Part shown: positions 11,325-23,066 of the stretch, piece after piece
Position numbering within the stretch: position 1 is the stretch's first letter
Layout: every line of letters begins with the position of its first letter
Assembly (NCBI GenBank): GCA_947095535.1
Contig: OX352774.1
Span: forward strand, 173,660,200 to 173,724,199
Reading direction: 5' to 3'
Length of the DNA: 64,000 nucleotides
Source of the DNA: Poecilobothrus nobilitatus
Lineage: Eukaryota > Arthropoda > Insecta > Diptera > Dolichopodidae
The notes under the pieces: model-generated
Databases searched by the model: none
The model's input: the letters and a program-made list of their open reading frames with translations, nothing else
Told to the model about the DNA's origin: nothing
Translations under genes and position numbers: made by a program

Positions 11325-11469
11325 ACTTCTAATATAAGACCATTTTTTCTAATAAATTCATCAGGACTGTCAAAGAAAATTAAGAAACCATATTTAGATT
11401 TGTTTTTTTGAATTGAACCAATTAATGGCTCAAAAATTTTAGGTCTCCAAACGAAATCTGCAATATGTT
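11325..11469 (-). CDS. Candidate exon 2 of an unidentified minus-strand gene
   Basis: A 145-nt open stretch between an acceptor (TTTAATAG) and a consensus donor GTAAGT at 11324-11319. It is entered in phase 1, as the donor at 13975 requires, and leaves in phase 2. It encodes about 47 residues including HIADFVWRPKIFEPLIGSIQ and SKYGFLIFFDSPDEF, a normal mix of charged and hydrophobic residues despite the A+T-rich setting. No domain is recognised. A transposon origin cannot be excluded, but no transposon motif is seen. Confidence 0.4.
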
Positions 11470-12157
11470 CTATTAAATAAACATAATGTTTTAAGAAAGT
11501 AAAATGTATTTTATTAAGTCTAAATAAATACAATAAACATGTCCATCAACTTCGATCCAAAAACAACCACAATATACTTTTTTTCAATCGAATTGAACTT
11601 TTTATTATCATATGTACAACTTTCATCTATGAATCTGTTGTACATATTTAAAAAAAAAAAAAAAAGGGTAAACATTTATTATATAGATCTAAATGCATAT
11701 TTTTAACTGAATTTAAAAAAAAAAATACCTAGGTATAAATACAACCTAAGAAAAAAAAACCAAATCAAATAATCAAAGCACGCGATTTATGAAACGCAAG
11801 AAATTTTTGTTTTTTTTTTTTACAAATTCAGTATTTTAGATTTAATGTGTAACTGGTTAAAAATTAAATTGTTGTTGTTGCTGTTTGTGTTTGTGTTTTT
11901 TTTTTCAACTCAATGGGTCCGTCTAATCATTAAAAAATTATCAAATGGATTTCAGTAAATATAAAATTAATAATAACAGTCTAAATAATAACAACAACAA
12001 CAATTCAATTCATAGTTTTGCCAGTTTGTCTGCAATACACTTTTATTTGCAAATGTACAATAAAATATGAATCGGATATAAAGATTTTTATAAAATTATA
12101 TATAATATATATATATATATTTAATATACATATATACGCGAATATATTTTAAACAAT

Positions 12158-12169
12158 TGCGCATGCGCA
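12158..12169. promoter_or_regulatory. NRF-1/Ewg-type palindromic site
   Basis: TGCGCATGCGCA is a perfect 12-bp palindrome and matches the consensus YGCGCAYGCGCR bound by NRF-1 and its fly homologue Erect wing. It stands in DNA that is otherwise nearly free of CpG. It lies in the candidate intron between 11469 and 13975. Binding is an inference from the consensus only. Confidence 0.45.
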
Positions 12170-12550
12170 TTTTTAACTCTTATTTAAAAACAAAAATCAA
12201 ATTGAAATAAAAAAAATAAAAATAAAAAAAATGTGAAAAAAGTAATAGTAACACGGAGCGTGATCCATGTGAATCACTTTTTATATTTTTTTATTTTTTT
12301 TTTTTTTCAAAGTTTTTCTTTAACATTTGTTTAATTTCTAATACTTTAGCATACGTGTATCTTGATACCATAGTCAATGCAATTTTTTTCTTCATTTTGT
12401 TTTGTTTTTTTTTTTTTGGTTTTAATGGTGCAATAAAGATACCGGTAAACTCTTGGTTATTTGATGATTAATATCTATAGATAGATATTGAATGTACAGT
12501 TAATGATAGGTTTAGTTATTATTATTCTAATATGGTCATAAAATAATTGG

Positions 12551-12583
<33 letters not shown>

Positions 12584-13974
12584 GAAGAGAGGAAATAATT
12601 GAGGAAATGCATTTTCTGCAATTAAATTTTTTTTTTTTGTTTTTTTGTATGTTTGATTTGTTTATGTAGAAAACAGAAAAACAAAAGAAAAAAAAAAAAC
12701 ATGAAAATGAAAATTCCAATTATATTTTTTTTCAAAAAAAAAAAAAAAAAACTAAAAAAAAATTATGTATAATATATTAAATTATTCCGCTTTAGGATAA
12801 ATTATTATTTTAATTATGTAAAAAAAATGTTTTTTTTTTTTCTTACAAATGGTAAACGAAATGATTCAAGTGATTCGTATTAAAAAGAAATTTATTTTCT
12901 GAAAATTATAAATAAATCAAAATTAATGGTAATCGTAGAAATGGGTAAAAAATTTTTTATTTTTTATATTTTCATGATTTGATGATGATGTGCACTGTTT
13001 ACAGTTAAAAAAAAATCACATATTTTAACTTTTTTTTTTTTTTTTTATAGAATATTGAATTAGTTAAAATAATATGCGAAAATCAATAAGAATTTAAGTT
13101 GAATGACCAATTGGAACATTTTTATAACATCACATTTTTATATTATAACATAGCAGAACATAACATAACATATATTTTAAAATTAAATTGGAAAATTAAC
13201 TGATATAATTTATTGAATTTTGTTTTATTTTTAATAAGGATTGAATCAATGAAAAGGAAGCGGTTTGGGAAAATTTTACATTTTTATTTATTAAAATATA
13301 GAACAAAATCTCTGATTGTTGAATCAAAGAAAAGAGTGTGACAGGAGACAGAGAGTAAAGAACAGATAGAAATATTGCTGTACTTTAACATACTTTTTAA
13401 AAGGTTTTTGTGGTCAATTTTGATTGAAAAAGGAATATAATTATCGAATTCTTCCATATAGATACAACCAACCCCTTACAATCAAATGTATAATATTGTT
13501 TTTCATTTTTACAAATTTTGAAATTTACTTTATTTTAGATACATTGATTATACATTGGGTGCACATATTTATTGACAATCCTATTTTCAGTGTTTTTTTT
13601 TTGTTTAAATTAAGCTAAAAACCACAAAAAAAAAAAAAAACATGCGTTAATGAATGACGCAATACTGAAATTCAGTTAAAAAAAAAAAAAAAATTAACTA
13701 CGGTTATTTTATTTTATACATTTGAGATTTGGACATAATAATATTTAAACTTTAATTATATATAACACGACATATAGTATAAGACAAGCTTAACAATTCA
13801 AAAAACAAAAAAAAAAAAAAAACAAAAATGTCAACTTCAGTAACAAAAAACTAAAATTTTATTTATTTTTATTTTTTAACAATATAAAAAACACAATTCA
13901 CACTTTTAATTCATACAATTCAGAAAAATGAAAAAAAAAAAAAAAATTAAAAAAATTATAACGAATTTGTTTAC

Positions 13975-14053
13975 CTTCAAAAGTGGAAATTAAGCGATTT
14001 GATTGTATCTTAAACTTGTTTGGCGATTTTCTAGTGTCCGGAAATTGTGACAT
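13975..14053 (-). CDS. Candidate first coding exon of an unidentified minus-strand gene
   Basis: ATG at 14053 in the context GTGGAAATG starts 26 codons (beginning MSQFPDTRKSPNKFKIQ) that stay open to a donor, GAAG|GTAAAC, leaving phase 1. Upstream on the minus strand is DNA that looks like a fly 5' UTR: CAACAACAACAA, AAAACAAAAAC and a short overlapping upstream ORF starting at about 14096. G+C is clearly above background. With 11469-11325 and 10800-10755 it gives a spliced frame of about 90 residues with consistent phases. No homologue is known to me. Confidence 0.45.
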
Positions 14054-14250
14054 TTCCACACAAGATTAACAATTGCACGAAAATTGTTTTTTGACATTTT
14101 AATTTTGTATTTCTACTTTTGTTGTTGTTGTTAATGCTACTTATGTATGCTTTATTTTTGTTTTTGTTTTTTTTTGTTTTAACTGTTGTTTTTCATTCAA
14201 AAAGTATTAATCGAAATTTGTGTTAAGTGATTGTTGTTCAATTGTAAGCT
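14054..14250 (-). promoter_or_regulatory. Putative 5' UTR upstream of the 14053 start codon
   Basis: On the minus strand this holds ACAACAACAACAAAAG and AAAACAAAAACAAAA runs, typical of long dipteran leaders. An upstream ATG at 14096 starts a short ORF that overlaps the proposed start and ends within the exon. No core promoter motif was identified with confidence. Confidence 0.3.
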
Positions 14251-14802
14251 TTTTTTGTTTTTTTTTTTTATTGAAACCATACTTTTGATACTTAATTCAC
14301 CTTAATAACAATTTATTATGCTCAGTTTTTAATTTTAAATGTTATTTTAATTCAATATGAACGCAAAATTCTATGTACATACATGTGTACATAGTAATTT
14401 TTTTGTTAAACTTAACGCATTTTTGATATTTTTATAAAATTTAAAACTGGTTCATAATTTAATGAATCGGGTGAAGTAATTCAAATGAATCAAATATTTT
14501 CTTGTAATTTCTTATAAAAATAAAATTCAAAGGATTTAAAAAAAAAAAGAAAACGACAACTGAATGCTACTTGAAAATAAAAATAAAATTAATGAATGCA
14601 AGGTAACTCTAAACAGGCTTTTAATTATTACTTTAGATACTTAATGGGTGATATTTTAAATTTTTAGTTGATTACTGATCGTATATTTAAATATTTATAC
14701 GTATATGTATTTTTACTATAATGTATTTTCAAAATTGTACTTATGATATTAGTAAACATTTTTCTTCAAATTTTTCCTTTCATTTTCCTTTCATTCCGCC
14801 AG

Positions 14803-14898
14803 AATACTAATTATCCAATCATCCCTCCCACATCCTTATCCCCAAAACGAAATCGTACATTATGTCATTATGCATTAAAGGACCTATTTAAAGTTTGA
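14803..14898 (+). CDS. Candidate plus-strand terminal exon, unidentified
   Basis: A long pyrimidine tract (TTTTTCCTTTCATTTTCC...) ends in CCGCCAG at 14802. The following island is C-rich and open in phase 0 for 31 codons (NTNYPIIPPTSLSPKRNR...) to TGA at 14896-14898. Phase 2 is also open for about 24 codons, so the reading frame is not certain. No upstream partner exon was found and the protein is not recognised. Confidence 0.3.
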   Translation, partial: NTNYPIIPPTSLSPKRNRTLCHYALKDLFKV

Positions 14899-14952
14899 TT
14901 TTAAAGAGGATGGTTTTGGGTTGGTTAACAAGTTCAACAATACATAAAGGAA

Positions 14953-14994
14953 CCTCGGGCGGTGATTTTTAATGTTTTCGACCGTCCCTCGTAA
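14953..14994. repeat. GC-rich hairpin followed by an A run
   Basis: CTCGGGCGGT and ACCGTCCCTCG are complementary with one bulge and enclose about 17 bases; an A run follows. It could be a transposon terminus. No family is recognised. Confidence 0.35.
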
Positions 14995-17259
14995 AAAAAA
15001 AATAACCATCAGACAAATTATAACTCCTAACTAAATTTTATTATAGGTTTTTATATTACTGTACTTTAGGATAGCCTAAAAGATAACCCTTAGTTATTTT
15101 ATAGTCTTAAATTGAAAGAAAATAATTTTTTGATACAAATTTTTTGTGGAATTCTCTACAATTTAGGGGTATTTTTACTCTATTTCTTATTCTTCGCAGC
15201 CGGCTCCTTTTTTTTTCGATTAAGTTATTAGTTCATTTCTGACTTGTAGTAAAAAAATTTTCAAAACTTGTTTTATTTATTTTTTTTTTTTTTTGGTTTT
15301 TGTTATAATTTTTTTCCACGTCTGTATTTTAATTGCTATTGTTGCCAATTGCTATTGTTGACTTTAGATTTAGTATATATTATAGTCATTTGTATAAAGT
15401 TCTTTTTTTTGTGTATGGGCGTTTTGTTGGAAGAATAAAAGTAAATTTATGGAAAAATTATGTAAAAAAAAGAAAAACAAAAACTATGAATTAAAAAAAT
15501 TATTAAATTTATTGCGGAAAAATATGAATTTAAAAATGTTCTGTTTTCGTTTTTTTTTTTTTTTTTTTTTGGTGACAAAATAAATGAAAATTAATAAAAA
15601 ATAAATTAAAGAAATCACAATTAAGATTTAAAAACATGATGGTATCAAAAAATGGAATATCAGATTTTTTATTGTTTTGAAATCTATATAAATATGGTTA
15701 TAAGTGAAATTTTTAAATTTAAAAGAGGATAATCTTCTAGAATTTAATGATTATGTTCCACCCATTAAAAATGAATCAATGATAACTAATAACGCGTAGG
15801 AGATGCTATATGAATTTAAAAAAATTATAGATTTTAATATGAATTCTTCTTATAGATTTTAATATGAACAAAAATTTTCTTTATTTATATTTTTGATCCA
15901 ATATTTTTGAAACAATATCCTAATAAATATTCTTTTTAACAGATAATATTTTTATTAAGGTTAGTCATATTATTTCAATTAGTTGAATAATCGATGATTT
16001 TGTTAAATTTATAGGTTTCATCAATACTTGACGTTCATCAAAGTTAATTTTTAAGTTTTTAAAGGATTCAGTGGTGAAAAGAAATTTTTTATTAGTTCCT
16101 AGAGGAAAAACTGAGTTTTTCGTTTTTCTCTATAATCTGTTTTTTTTTTTATATGATCTATATAAATTTCAAATTGTTGGTTCAGGCTTTTACAAAGGCT
16201 TAGCTTTTAGTTTCATAACACCTTACAATAATATCTTACATAGATATTTTATTTTTATACTGAAACAAAAACCCCATAATATTATTCTTATATTATCTAC
16301 TTTAGACAATTACACTTATTTTTATATACAACCATAGTCTCAAAGTACCTACTAAACAATTCAGACTCTTAATATATTATTATTGTTCAGTATTGGCTTC
16401 ATGCAGTTAAATGTTCTTTTTATAAAGAACGATCCCAAAATATAAAAGAAATTTATGGTTCAATTAAATATCAAAATTATGTAAATAGAACATAATTCTT
16501 TTTATAATAAACCTTAATTTTAAATACAAAATGAACCTTAATTTAATAGATATTATATACCTATATAAATATTGAGAATCTTTAAATTCACTTTCTTTTC
16601 CGTTGACATTTTTGTTAGTGGAAATCTATTTTAGATGCCGTCCAAATAAACTCCAAATATTTGAATTATTTAATATTTATTTTTAAAAAATAAAAATCAT
16701 AAAAACTTTTTTAAAAAATTAACCCAGATTTCAGGTTGAACCATATTTTATTATAGATATTTTCTTCTTTTGTTGAAAAAATTTATAGATTTTTTTTATT
16801 TATAGAAAGAAATATAAAAAAGAAAAAATATTTTCTTAAGAATATTTAAAATTCTTGTTACTTTCTGACAAACTTAAAAAGTCATAAAAAGATACAATAC
16901 CTATTATTTATATTGAGTGTTTTTTTTTTCATAATATTTTTATAATATAATTTTAATAATAAAATTAAAACTCCCGAACCATAAAAAAAGAAAATAAAAC
17001 ATTCGAAACAGTAGTAAAAAAAAAAACACCAATTTTCATACAAAATATTTTTTTTTGAATTTAAAAATTTTAATAAAAAACAAAAGAGTAGATATTTATT
17101 CCATACAGTGCCATTAAATGTTTATTTTAGTTAATATAGATTTTTATATCTTTAGAATTCTTTTTAATTGTTAGTATAGGAATCTTTTAAGTATAAATGA
17201 ACATTTTAACTGATAAAAGTTAAATGTCGATATTATATTCATGTGTTTACGACTCCTAC
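14995..17259. other. Unique A+T-rich DNA
   Basis: Homopolymer-rich, with a plus-strand acceptor-like TTCTTCGCAG near 15199 followed by only seven codons before a stop. The 88-codon frame at 16071-16337 is low in G+C and shows no motif. A minus-strand ATG with a good context near 16610 starts 16 codons up to a possible donor. Nothing is strong enough to call. Confidence 0.55.
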
Positions 17260-17412
17260 GGGAGGTTTCGATGGCCTAGTGGATAAGAGCGTATTAAATA
17301 CTTTATAAACACAGAGGGAGTGTGGTTTCGAATCCCACACATGTTGTAAGAAAATTCCCCCTTACGACATTTACAGCCACGCCTGAAAAGGAACGTAATT
17401 TATTTGTCACAA
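17260..17412 (+). mobile_element. tRNA-derived SINE, family 1 (copy B)
   Basis: A box ATGGCCTAGTGG and B box GGTTTCGAATCCC are intact. They are followed by the family hairpin around CTTACGACATTTACAG and the start of the shared tail (GCCACGCCTGAAAAGG). The 3' end decays after GTCAC and no clear A tail remains. This is the second most complete family 1 head after copy F. Confidence 0.85.
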
Positions 17413-18773
17413 AAGCAATTTGTTTATTGTAGCAAAAAAGTTTGTGCTATTATTTTTCAGTATTGGCTTCAAAAAACAGTTTTAGGTGTGACTCAAAAAA
17501 AAAAAACTCCCTGGGTTCAATTTTGTTAATGTGTTTCGAACTCCTTGCCGTTGTGGTTTCTTTTTCTATAATTTTTTTTGAAGAAAAATAGAAAGCTGGA
17601 ATTGATCCTTAAACTAACCAGCCTCCTTTTAATGGAATAATATGAAATTGTAATACCGAAAATTTGATGATACCGTGTTGTACCAAAAACAAATCTATAG
17701 CGCTAAATTTTTGAGTAGTTTTTTATTGAACTTTAGAAGGAGATTGTGGAAGCACTTTAAACCATTAATTAGAAGCCAAAAATAAAATAATGATTTCACC
17801 TAATTATGAAAATTTAAAATCGTTAAAAATTAAACATATTATTGTTAAAAAGATTAATTCTTTTATTCTTAAATCTTTTGATTAGTATTTAGTTTATTTA
17901 ATTTTAGTCTTAAACTGAACATACTTTTAACTTATACTTTACACTAAATATTTTTAAATGAAAAATAAAGAAACCAAAATTTGAAATATTTTTTTTTATT
18001 TTTGTTATTTCTTATATTGATTAGAGAAAAATCATAAAATTAGTTTGTATTATTTTGAAGATATTTTTCGTTCTATAAATATAAAATTTTATTGAGTATA
18101 ATAAAAAATTTATGCTTTTTGTTTTTTATTCAAAAAGAGGAAGAGAAAGAAATAATTTTACTTTTATTATATTTTGAAAAAAAAAAAAAAAAAATTATTA
18201 ATCTTTAAAACTAATAGATGGAAATTTTCTTTTTATTTCCTCTCTTTTTCTCTGTCTGGTGTCATTAATATGATGGAAATAAAAAGTTAAAAATAAAGAA
18301 AACCCATAAACATTGAAATTTAATTAAAAAAGAAAATATTATAATGAGATATTTCCTGCTAATTAGTTGAAAAAACTATTTAAAAATAACATCATTTTAA
18401 AATTAATAATTAGTTAATGAGGTTAAAAGAATTGAGAATTTAATTCTTTTGTTAATATTCTTTTAATAGTTTATTTTACAAAATCTTGATATTTTATTTA
18501 TAATAACTTACTGAATATATTAAAATTTAAATTACATATTGAATTTAATACTTATATTTAAAAAAAAAAAAAAAAATTGGGTTAACAATTCTTTAAATTT
18601 AATAAAAAATTTCTAATAATAAATTATTTGCCGTTTTATATTTTTGATTTTTTATTTTGATTTAGCATAAAAAATATAATATGAACTATAAATTATCTTA
18701 TTTCTAAGATTCAATTCAATCATTCACATTTTCTCTATTTTAACACTGATTCTTTCAAATTTTTGTTTTACAG
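17413..18773. other. Unique A+T-rich DNA
   Basis: Homopolymers and AT-rich sequence without a recognisable gene, repeat family or RNA. Confidence 0.6.
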
Positions 18774-18833
18774 CTTCTTAGCATCTATTTGAATAGCTTG
18801 AATCATCTTTCATGTTTACCACCAGCTGATTAA
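18774..18833 (+). CDS. Candidate plus-strand terminal exon, unidentified
   Basis: The sequence before 18774 is a textbook 3' splice site: TTCTTTCAAATTTTTGTTTTACAG, preceded by TAACACTGAT as possible branch region. Of the three phases only phase 0 is open, encoding LLSIYLNSLNHLSCLPPAD and then TAA. The exon is short and no upstream donor could be paired, so it may be an alternative last exon or a chance match. Confidence 0.3.
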   Translation, partial: LLSIYLNSLNHLSCLPPAD

Positions 18834-21800
18834 ATACCCTCTGATTTTTATAAAAATATTTTTCGTAGATGATTTCTCTTTCATTACATAATCAATTTTA
18901 ATTCCTTCCCATTATTATTTTATCATTATATATTATAATAGTACAACTTAAGTTTTAGGTTCAATTAAATTTTATAGCTATAAATTTTCTGAATATAATT
19001 ATAACACAATAGGTGTTTGGATTTTACATTTAAAGAATTATTTAAAAGAAAAAAATCCTTGCCAGAATCGGTTGACCTGTATGCTCTTTATCCTGTAGAG
19101 TTTTGTTCATAATAGCTAAAATATTTTCTCTTTAAAATATATTTTTGTAAATGAGTTAATTTTATGCAATTTAAGTTTTTTCTATTATTATCCCTTTATA
19201 TTTTTTTTTTCTTTTTTGATTTTTCTGTATTAAATTTATTTTAATATTTTTTAATAATTTGAATTTCCCACTTGAAAAAGTAAAAAAAAAAAAAAAAAAA
19301 TCATGCATGTCAGTTCAATCGGTACCAATTATTTTTTATATTTGAAAATATTATATTTATATTTATTATTGTTACAATTCTAAAGTGGAAAAAATAAAGC
19401 GGCATTGAATAGTACTTACGGTATTTTTTTTAGTTTAAAACAAAAAAAAATCTCAATGCTGATTCACAGATTTACTCACTCATCATGCAATTCTCTGTAT
19501 ATACAACATTTAACTGGGACATAATCGTGAGTTTTAAAATTGCATAAACACAAAAAACAAAAAAAAAAAATAAGAACAAATTACTTAGAATAAAATATTA
19601 TATTATATGTATATATCAGCACGTTATTATCCTCAAATGTGCTTCATTACAATAACGACCTAAGCTCTTTAAAAAATCATTTTAAATATCCATTTAAGAT
19701 ATATGTATTTTTTTTTTTTGTTATTGTATAAACAATAACAACAACACATTGATAATGACAAGTTAACAGAAGTATTAAAATAAAATAAAATAAAAAAAAA
19801 CAAGTGTTGAATAAAATCAAAGTTGTATATACTATCTATTCAAAATATTTTAAAATTTAAAATTCAAGTTTCTCCCTTGAATCTTTTGTATATTTTCTCA
19901 TATTATATTGTATATACCTATAGGAGGGCAAATATAGAACGATCTTTTTAAATGCACACGTCATCACAAAAAACTTGAAATATGTTGAATTTCATGTTGA
20001 ATTTGACACAATTTTTATTTTGCTATTATTTTTTTTTTTTTTGTTTTTACCTTATTTTATTTGTTTTTTTAAATAAAAACAACTGTTATATTATTATATG
20101 GAATGTAGAATTTTCATTGTGAATCTTTCAACAAATCAACACAACAATTCCGACACATAACATTATTGTATATGTAAGAAAAACAAAAGAAGAAAAACAA
20201 TAAAAATAAAAAAAATAAAATCATGTACACTTGTAAAATTCACTAAAAGATGACATAACTCCGTTATATAACTCTTACGAAATCATCATTCAGCATCATC
20301 ATCATCATTCACATCAATATTATTATTATATTATATATCATTTATTTTTTATATATATTTTTTCATGCAATTGTTGTTGATAATATTTTCTGTGATTATA
20401 CATTTTTATTTTTTTTTTTTTTTGTGTTTTGCTATTATGTTGCTTATGTTGCCATTTTCAAAACTATTCAAGCGTCAAAATATTCGAATCATTCAACAAA
20501 TTAAAAATGAAAAAAATATTTAAGTATATATACAAGTAAATACATATATATATACATAAAATATATATGTTTAGTTCAAAATAAGTATTATTTTGTGATG
20601 AGCAGCTGCGTTCATCACAAAATAACATAAGCAACAAACTGATAAATACGAAACAAAGCAAAAAAAAAAAAATACACAAAAAAAAAAAAACCGCAGTTGA
20701 TGTATTTGAAAAAATAAATTTTTAGTACTATGAATTTATTTATTTTTTTTTTTTTTTGTTTTACTGTTATTATATTTATATTTCATTTTTATTTTATTTT
20801 ATTCATGATATTAATATTGATGATGATTATTATAAATAAATTGATTAAAATGATGAAAATAATAATAAAATAATGAGATAAAATATGCAACAAAATTTTA
20901 TATACAATATATACATATATATACAAGAAGTATATATTAGTTTTAAAGTTGTTTAACAAAATATACAACTATTATTCTAAAATTTTTATTCTTAATTTGC
21001 TTATGAAGTTAAAATTATAATACGTATACAATAATGATTACAATGATGATAATAATAATGATGTACTAAAGAAAAAAAAAATTAATGATGAACTTATATC
21101 CAGAAATCATCACTATTTTTGGTACCGTTTTATTAAAGTGGTATTGTTTTTTTTTTTTTTTAACAAATGTTTTTCATTGTGAATGCAAAATATATAAAGA
21201 ATGGCTAAAAGAAAATGAAAAACATCTTTAGCAACAACAAAAACAACAACAGTGATATGTATGCTAGTAGTGTGGTCAAATTAAATTTTGAAATTTTTCA
21301 ACTTTTTGCTGAAAAAAAGAAAATTGAATGAAAATTTATTTAAATAGGTTTTATATTAAAAATATTTGTTTATTAGTTTGTGAGCTACTTGAATTTGTTT
21401 AGCAACAATATTGCAACAATATAGCAACATGTATATAACCATTTAAAGTAACCAAATCTTTTTAAAAGTTTAAAAAGTATTTTCAAAGTCTTTAATTATT
21501 ATTTAAGCATAATTTTAGAAAATATTCTTAGCCAATTTGACGTTTTACCTTTATAAGGCTTAGACTTGTGCAGTTCTTCCTAATTTTTGTATCTTATTTG
21601 TTTTTTTCTAATTCTTTTAAAATTTAACATCTCTTTATTTTTATTATTTTCTAATTTAATGTTACCATCAAGTAACAATTATAAAAAGAACAACAAAACT
21701 TATTATGTATAATGTTCCTATGATTGCTTATTTTTTTTTCTCTGCTTAACAGTTTTTTACTACTTTGAAGGACGAATTCTTTTTCATCAATTTATTATTT

Positions 21801-22661
21801 TGAATTTTTTTTTTTGTTGCATATACACATTATGTTGTTTTCCATTCTTTTGTACTTTATTCGCGATTATCTTTAATTATATATATACATATATATACAC
21901 GATATACTATATCTATATATGATTTGTTGATATTAAATAATGATTCTGGATATGAAATGATGATGTTAATGATGTTCATGGTGATTTGTTGAAATAAAAA
22001 AAAAAAAAAAAAATTTATTATTTGTTTTTGAAAATTATGTAAAAAAAAAAAAAAATATGTTGCTGCACATGGTTATAGATTTTTCTTGAATACATTGTAT
22101 TTATGAGATATGTTTAAGTAAAAAAACAACAAAAAATAAAAATAAATTAAAGATACGTGATTTAAAGATTAATAAAAGATGTTGAATATGTTTCCTTTTT
22201 TTTTAATGCGTCATTGATTGGTAATTAATTAAAAAAAAAAAAAAACATCAGGTGGCTTTTTGAAATTTGTTTTTTTTTTTTGGTCAGGTTGAATTTCATT
22301 TGAATTGATTTACGTTCTTTATACTCGTAGTACATAGAGAAAATATGATGAGATTTAGCTATTATACCTATACCTAAAAAATACAATAAAGTCCTTGAGT
22401 TTCTAGGTGTAAAGATATATTGTAAAAATATTTTAATTATTTATATCTAGAAACAATTTAAAAAAAAGAAAAATTATTAGTTTTTGTTATGTAATTTTTA
22501 AAATAAGAAAAAAAATAAATTAAAAAATTATTAACAGATAAAATAAAAGCTATGTAGTTTTTATCTTAGATTTAAAATATACAAGTATCGTTTTTTATAT
22601 ATTTTTAGTTAGAATTTAGTCAGAGGATGTTTTAAAGAATTTTCTTTTAGCTTCGTGTGAA
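18834..22661. other. Unique A+T-rich DNA
   Basis: Very dense in A/T homopolymers, TATA/CATA microsatellites, CATCATCATCAT (about 20286) and CAACAAC tracts. No transposon or coding island was recognised. This resembles non-coding DNA of a large intron. Confidence 0.6.
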
Positions 22662-22689
22662 TTTTTTTTTTTTTTTTTTTTTTTTTTTT
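22662..22689. repeat. T28 homopolymer
   Basis: Twenty-eight consecutive T. Confidence 0.95.
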
Positions 22690-22904
22690 GAGGTTAATTA
22701 CATTATAAATATTTGTTTTTAAGTATCAGACATTTATGCTTAATATCAGTCAGGATATCAGTTAGAGTTTTTAATTTAGTGAATTATCATTACTTAACTG
22801 ATTTAGTCATCATTTACCAAATTAGTGTATTAGTGATGTTAGATGTTATTTTTATTGAATTGTTATATTATTAATAAAGATTAGCTTAGTGTGTTACTTT
22901 TAGT

Positions 22905-23066
22905 TAATTAGTTAGAACAGTTATATCGACAGCTACGCTTACAGCATAAACCGCATGTCCGCAATACTTTCAATATGTTTTGTACACCTTCAAGCATGTC
23001 AAGATAGATTAAAAAACAGCTGATCCGATTGTAAAAAATAAATATATCGATCTTAGCGTACCAAGC
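22905..23066 (-). pseudogene. Unidentified coding-like island
   Basis: Unusually complex DNA in an A+T-rich setting. The minus strand is open for about 52 codons, reading AWYAKIDIFIF ... YLDMLEGVQNILKVLRTCGL and then a cysteine- and arginine-rich end before the stop. An internal ATG followed by a possible donor GTAAGC could make it an initial exon. I recognise no family; an old transposon piece is as likely. Confidence 0.3.

Noticed and set aside
16071..16337. 88-codon plus-strand ORF starting near CAGTGG, thought of as a hAT end
   Set aside because: Only the first six bases match a hAT TIR; no partner repeat or transposase motif.
16560..16610. Minus-strand initial exon beginning MSTEKK
   Set aside because: Good start context and a possible donor, but low complexity downstream and no partner exon.
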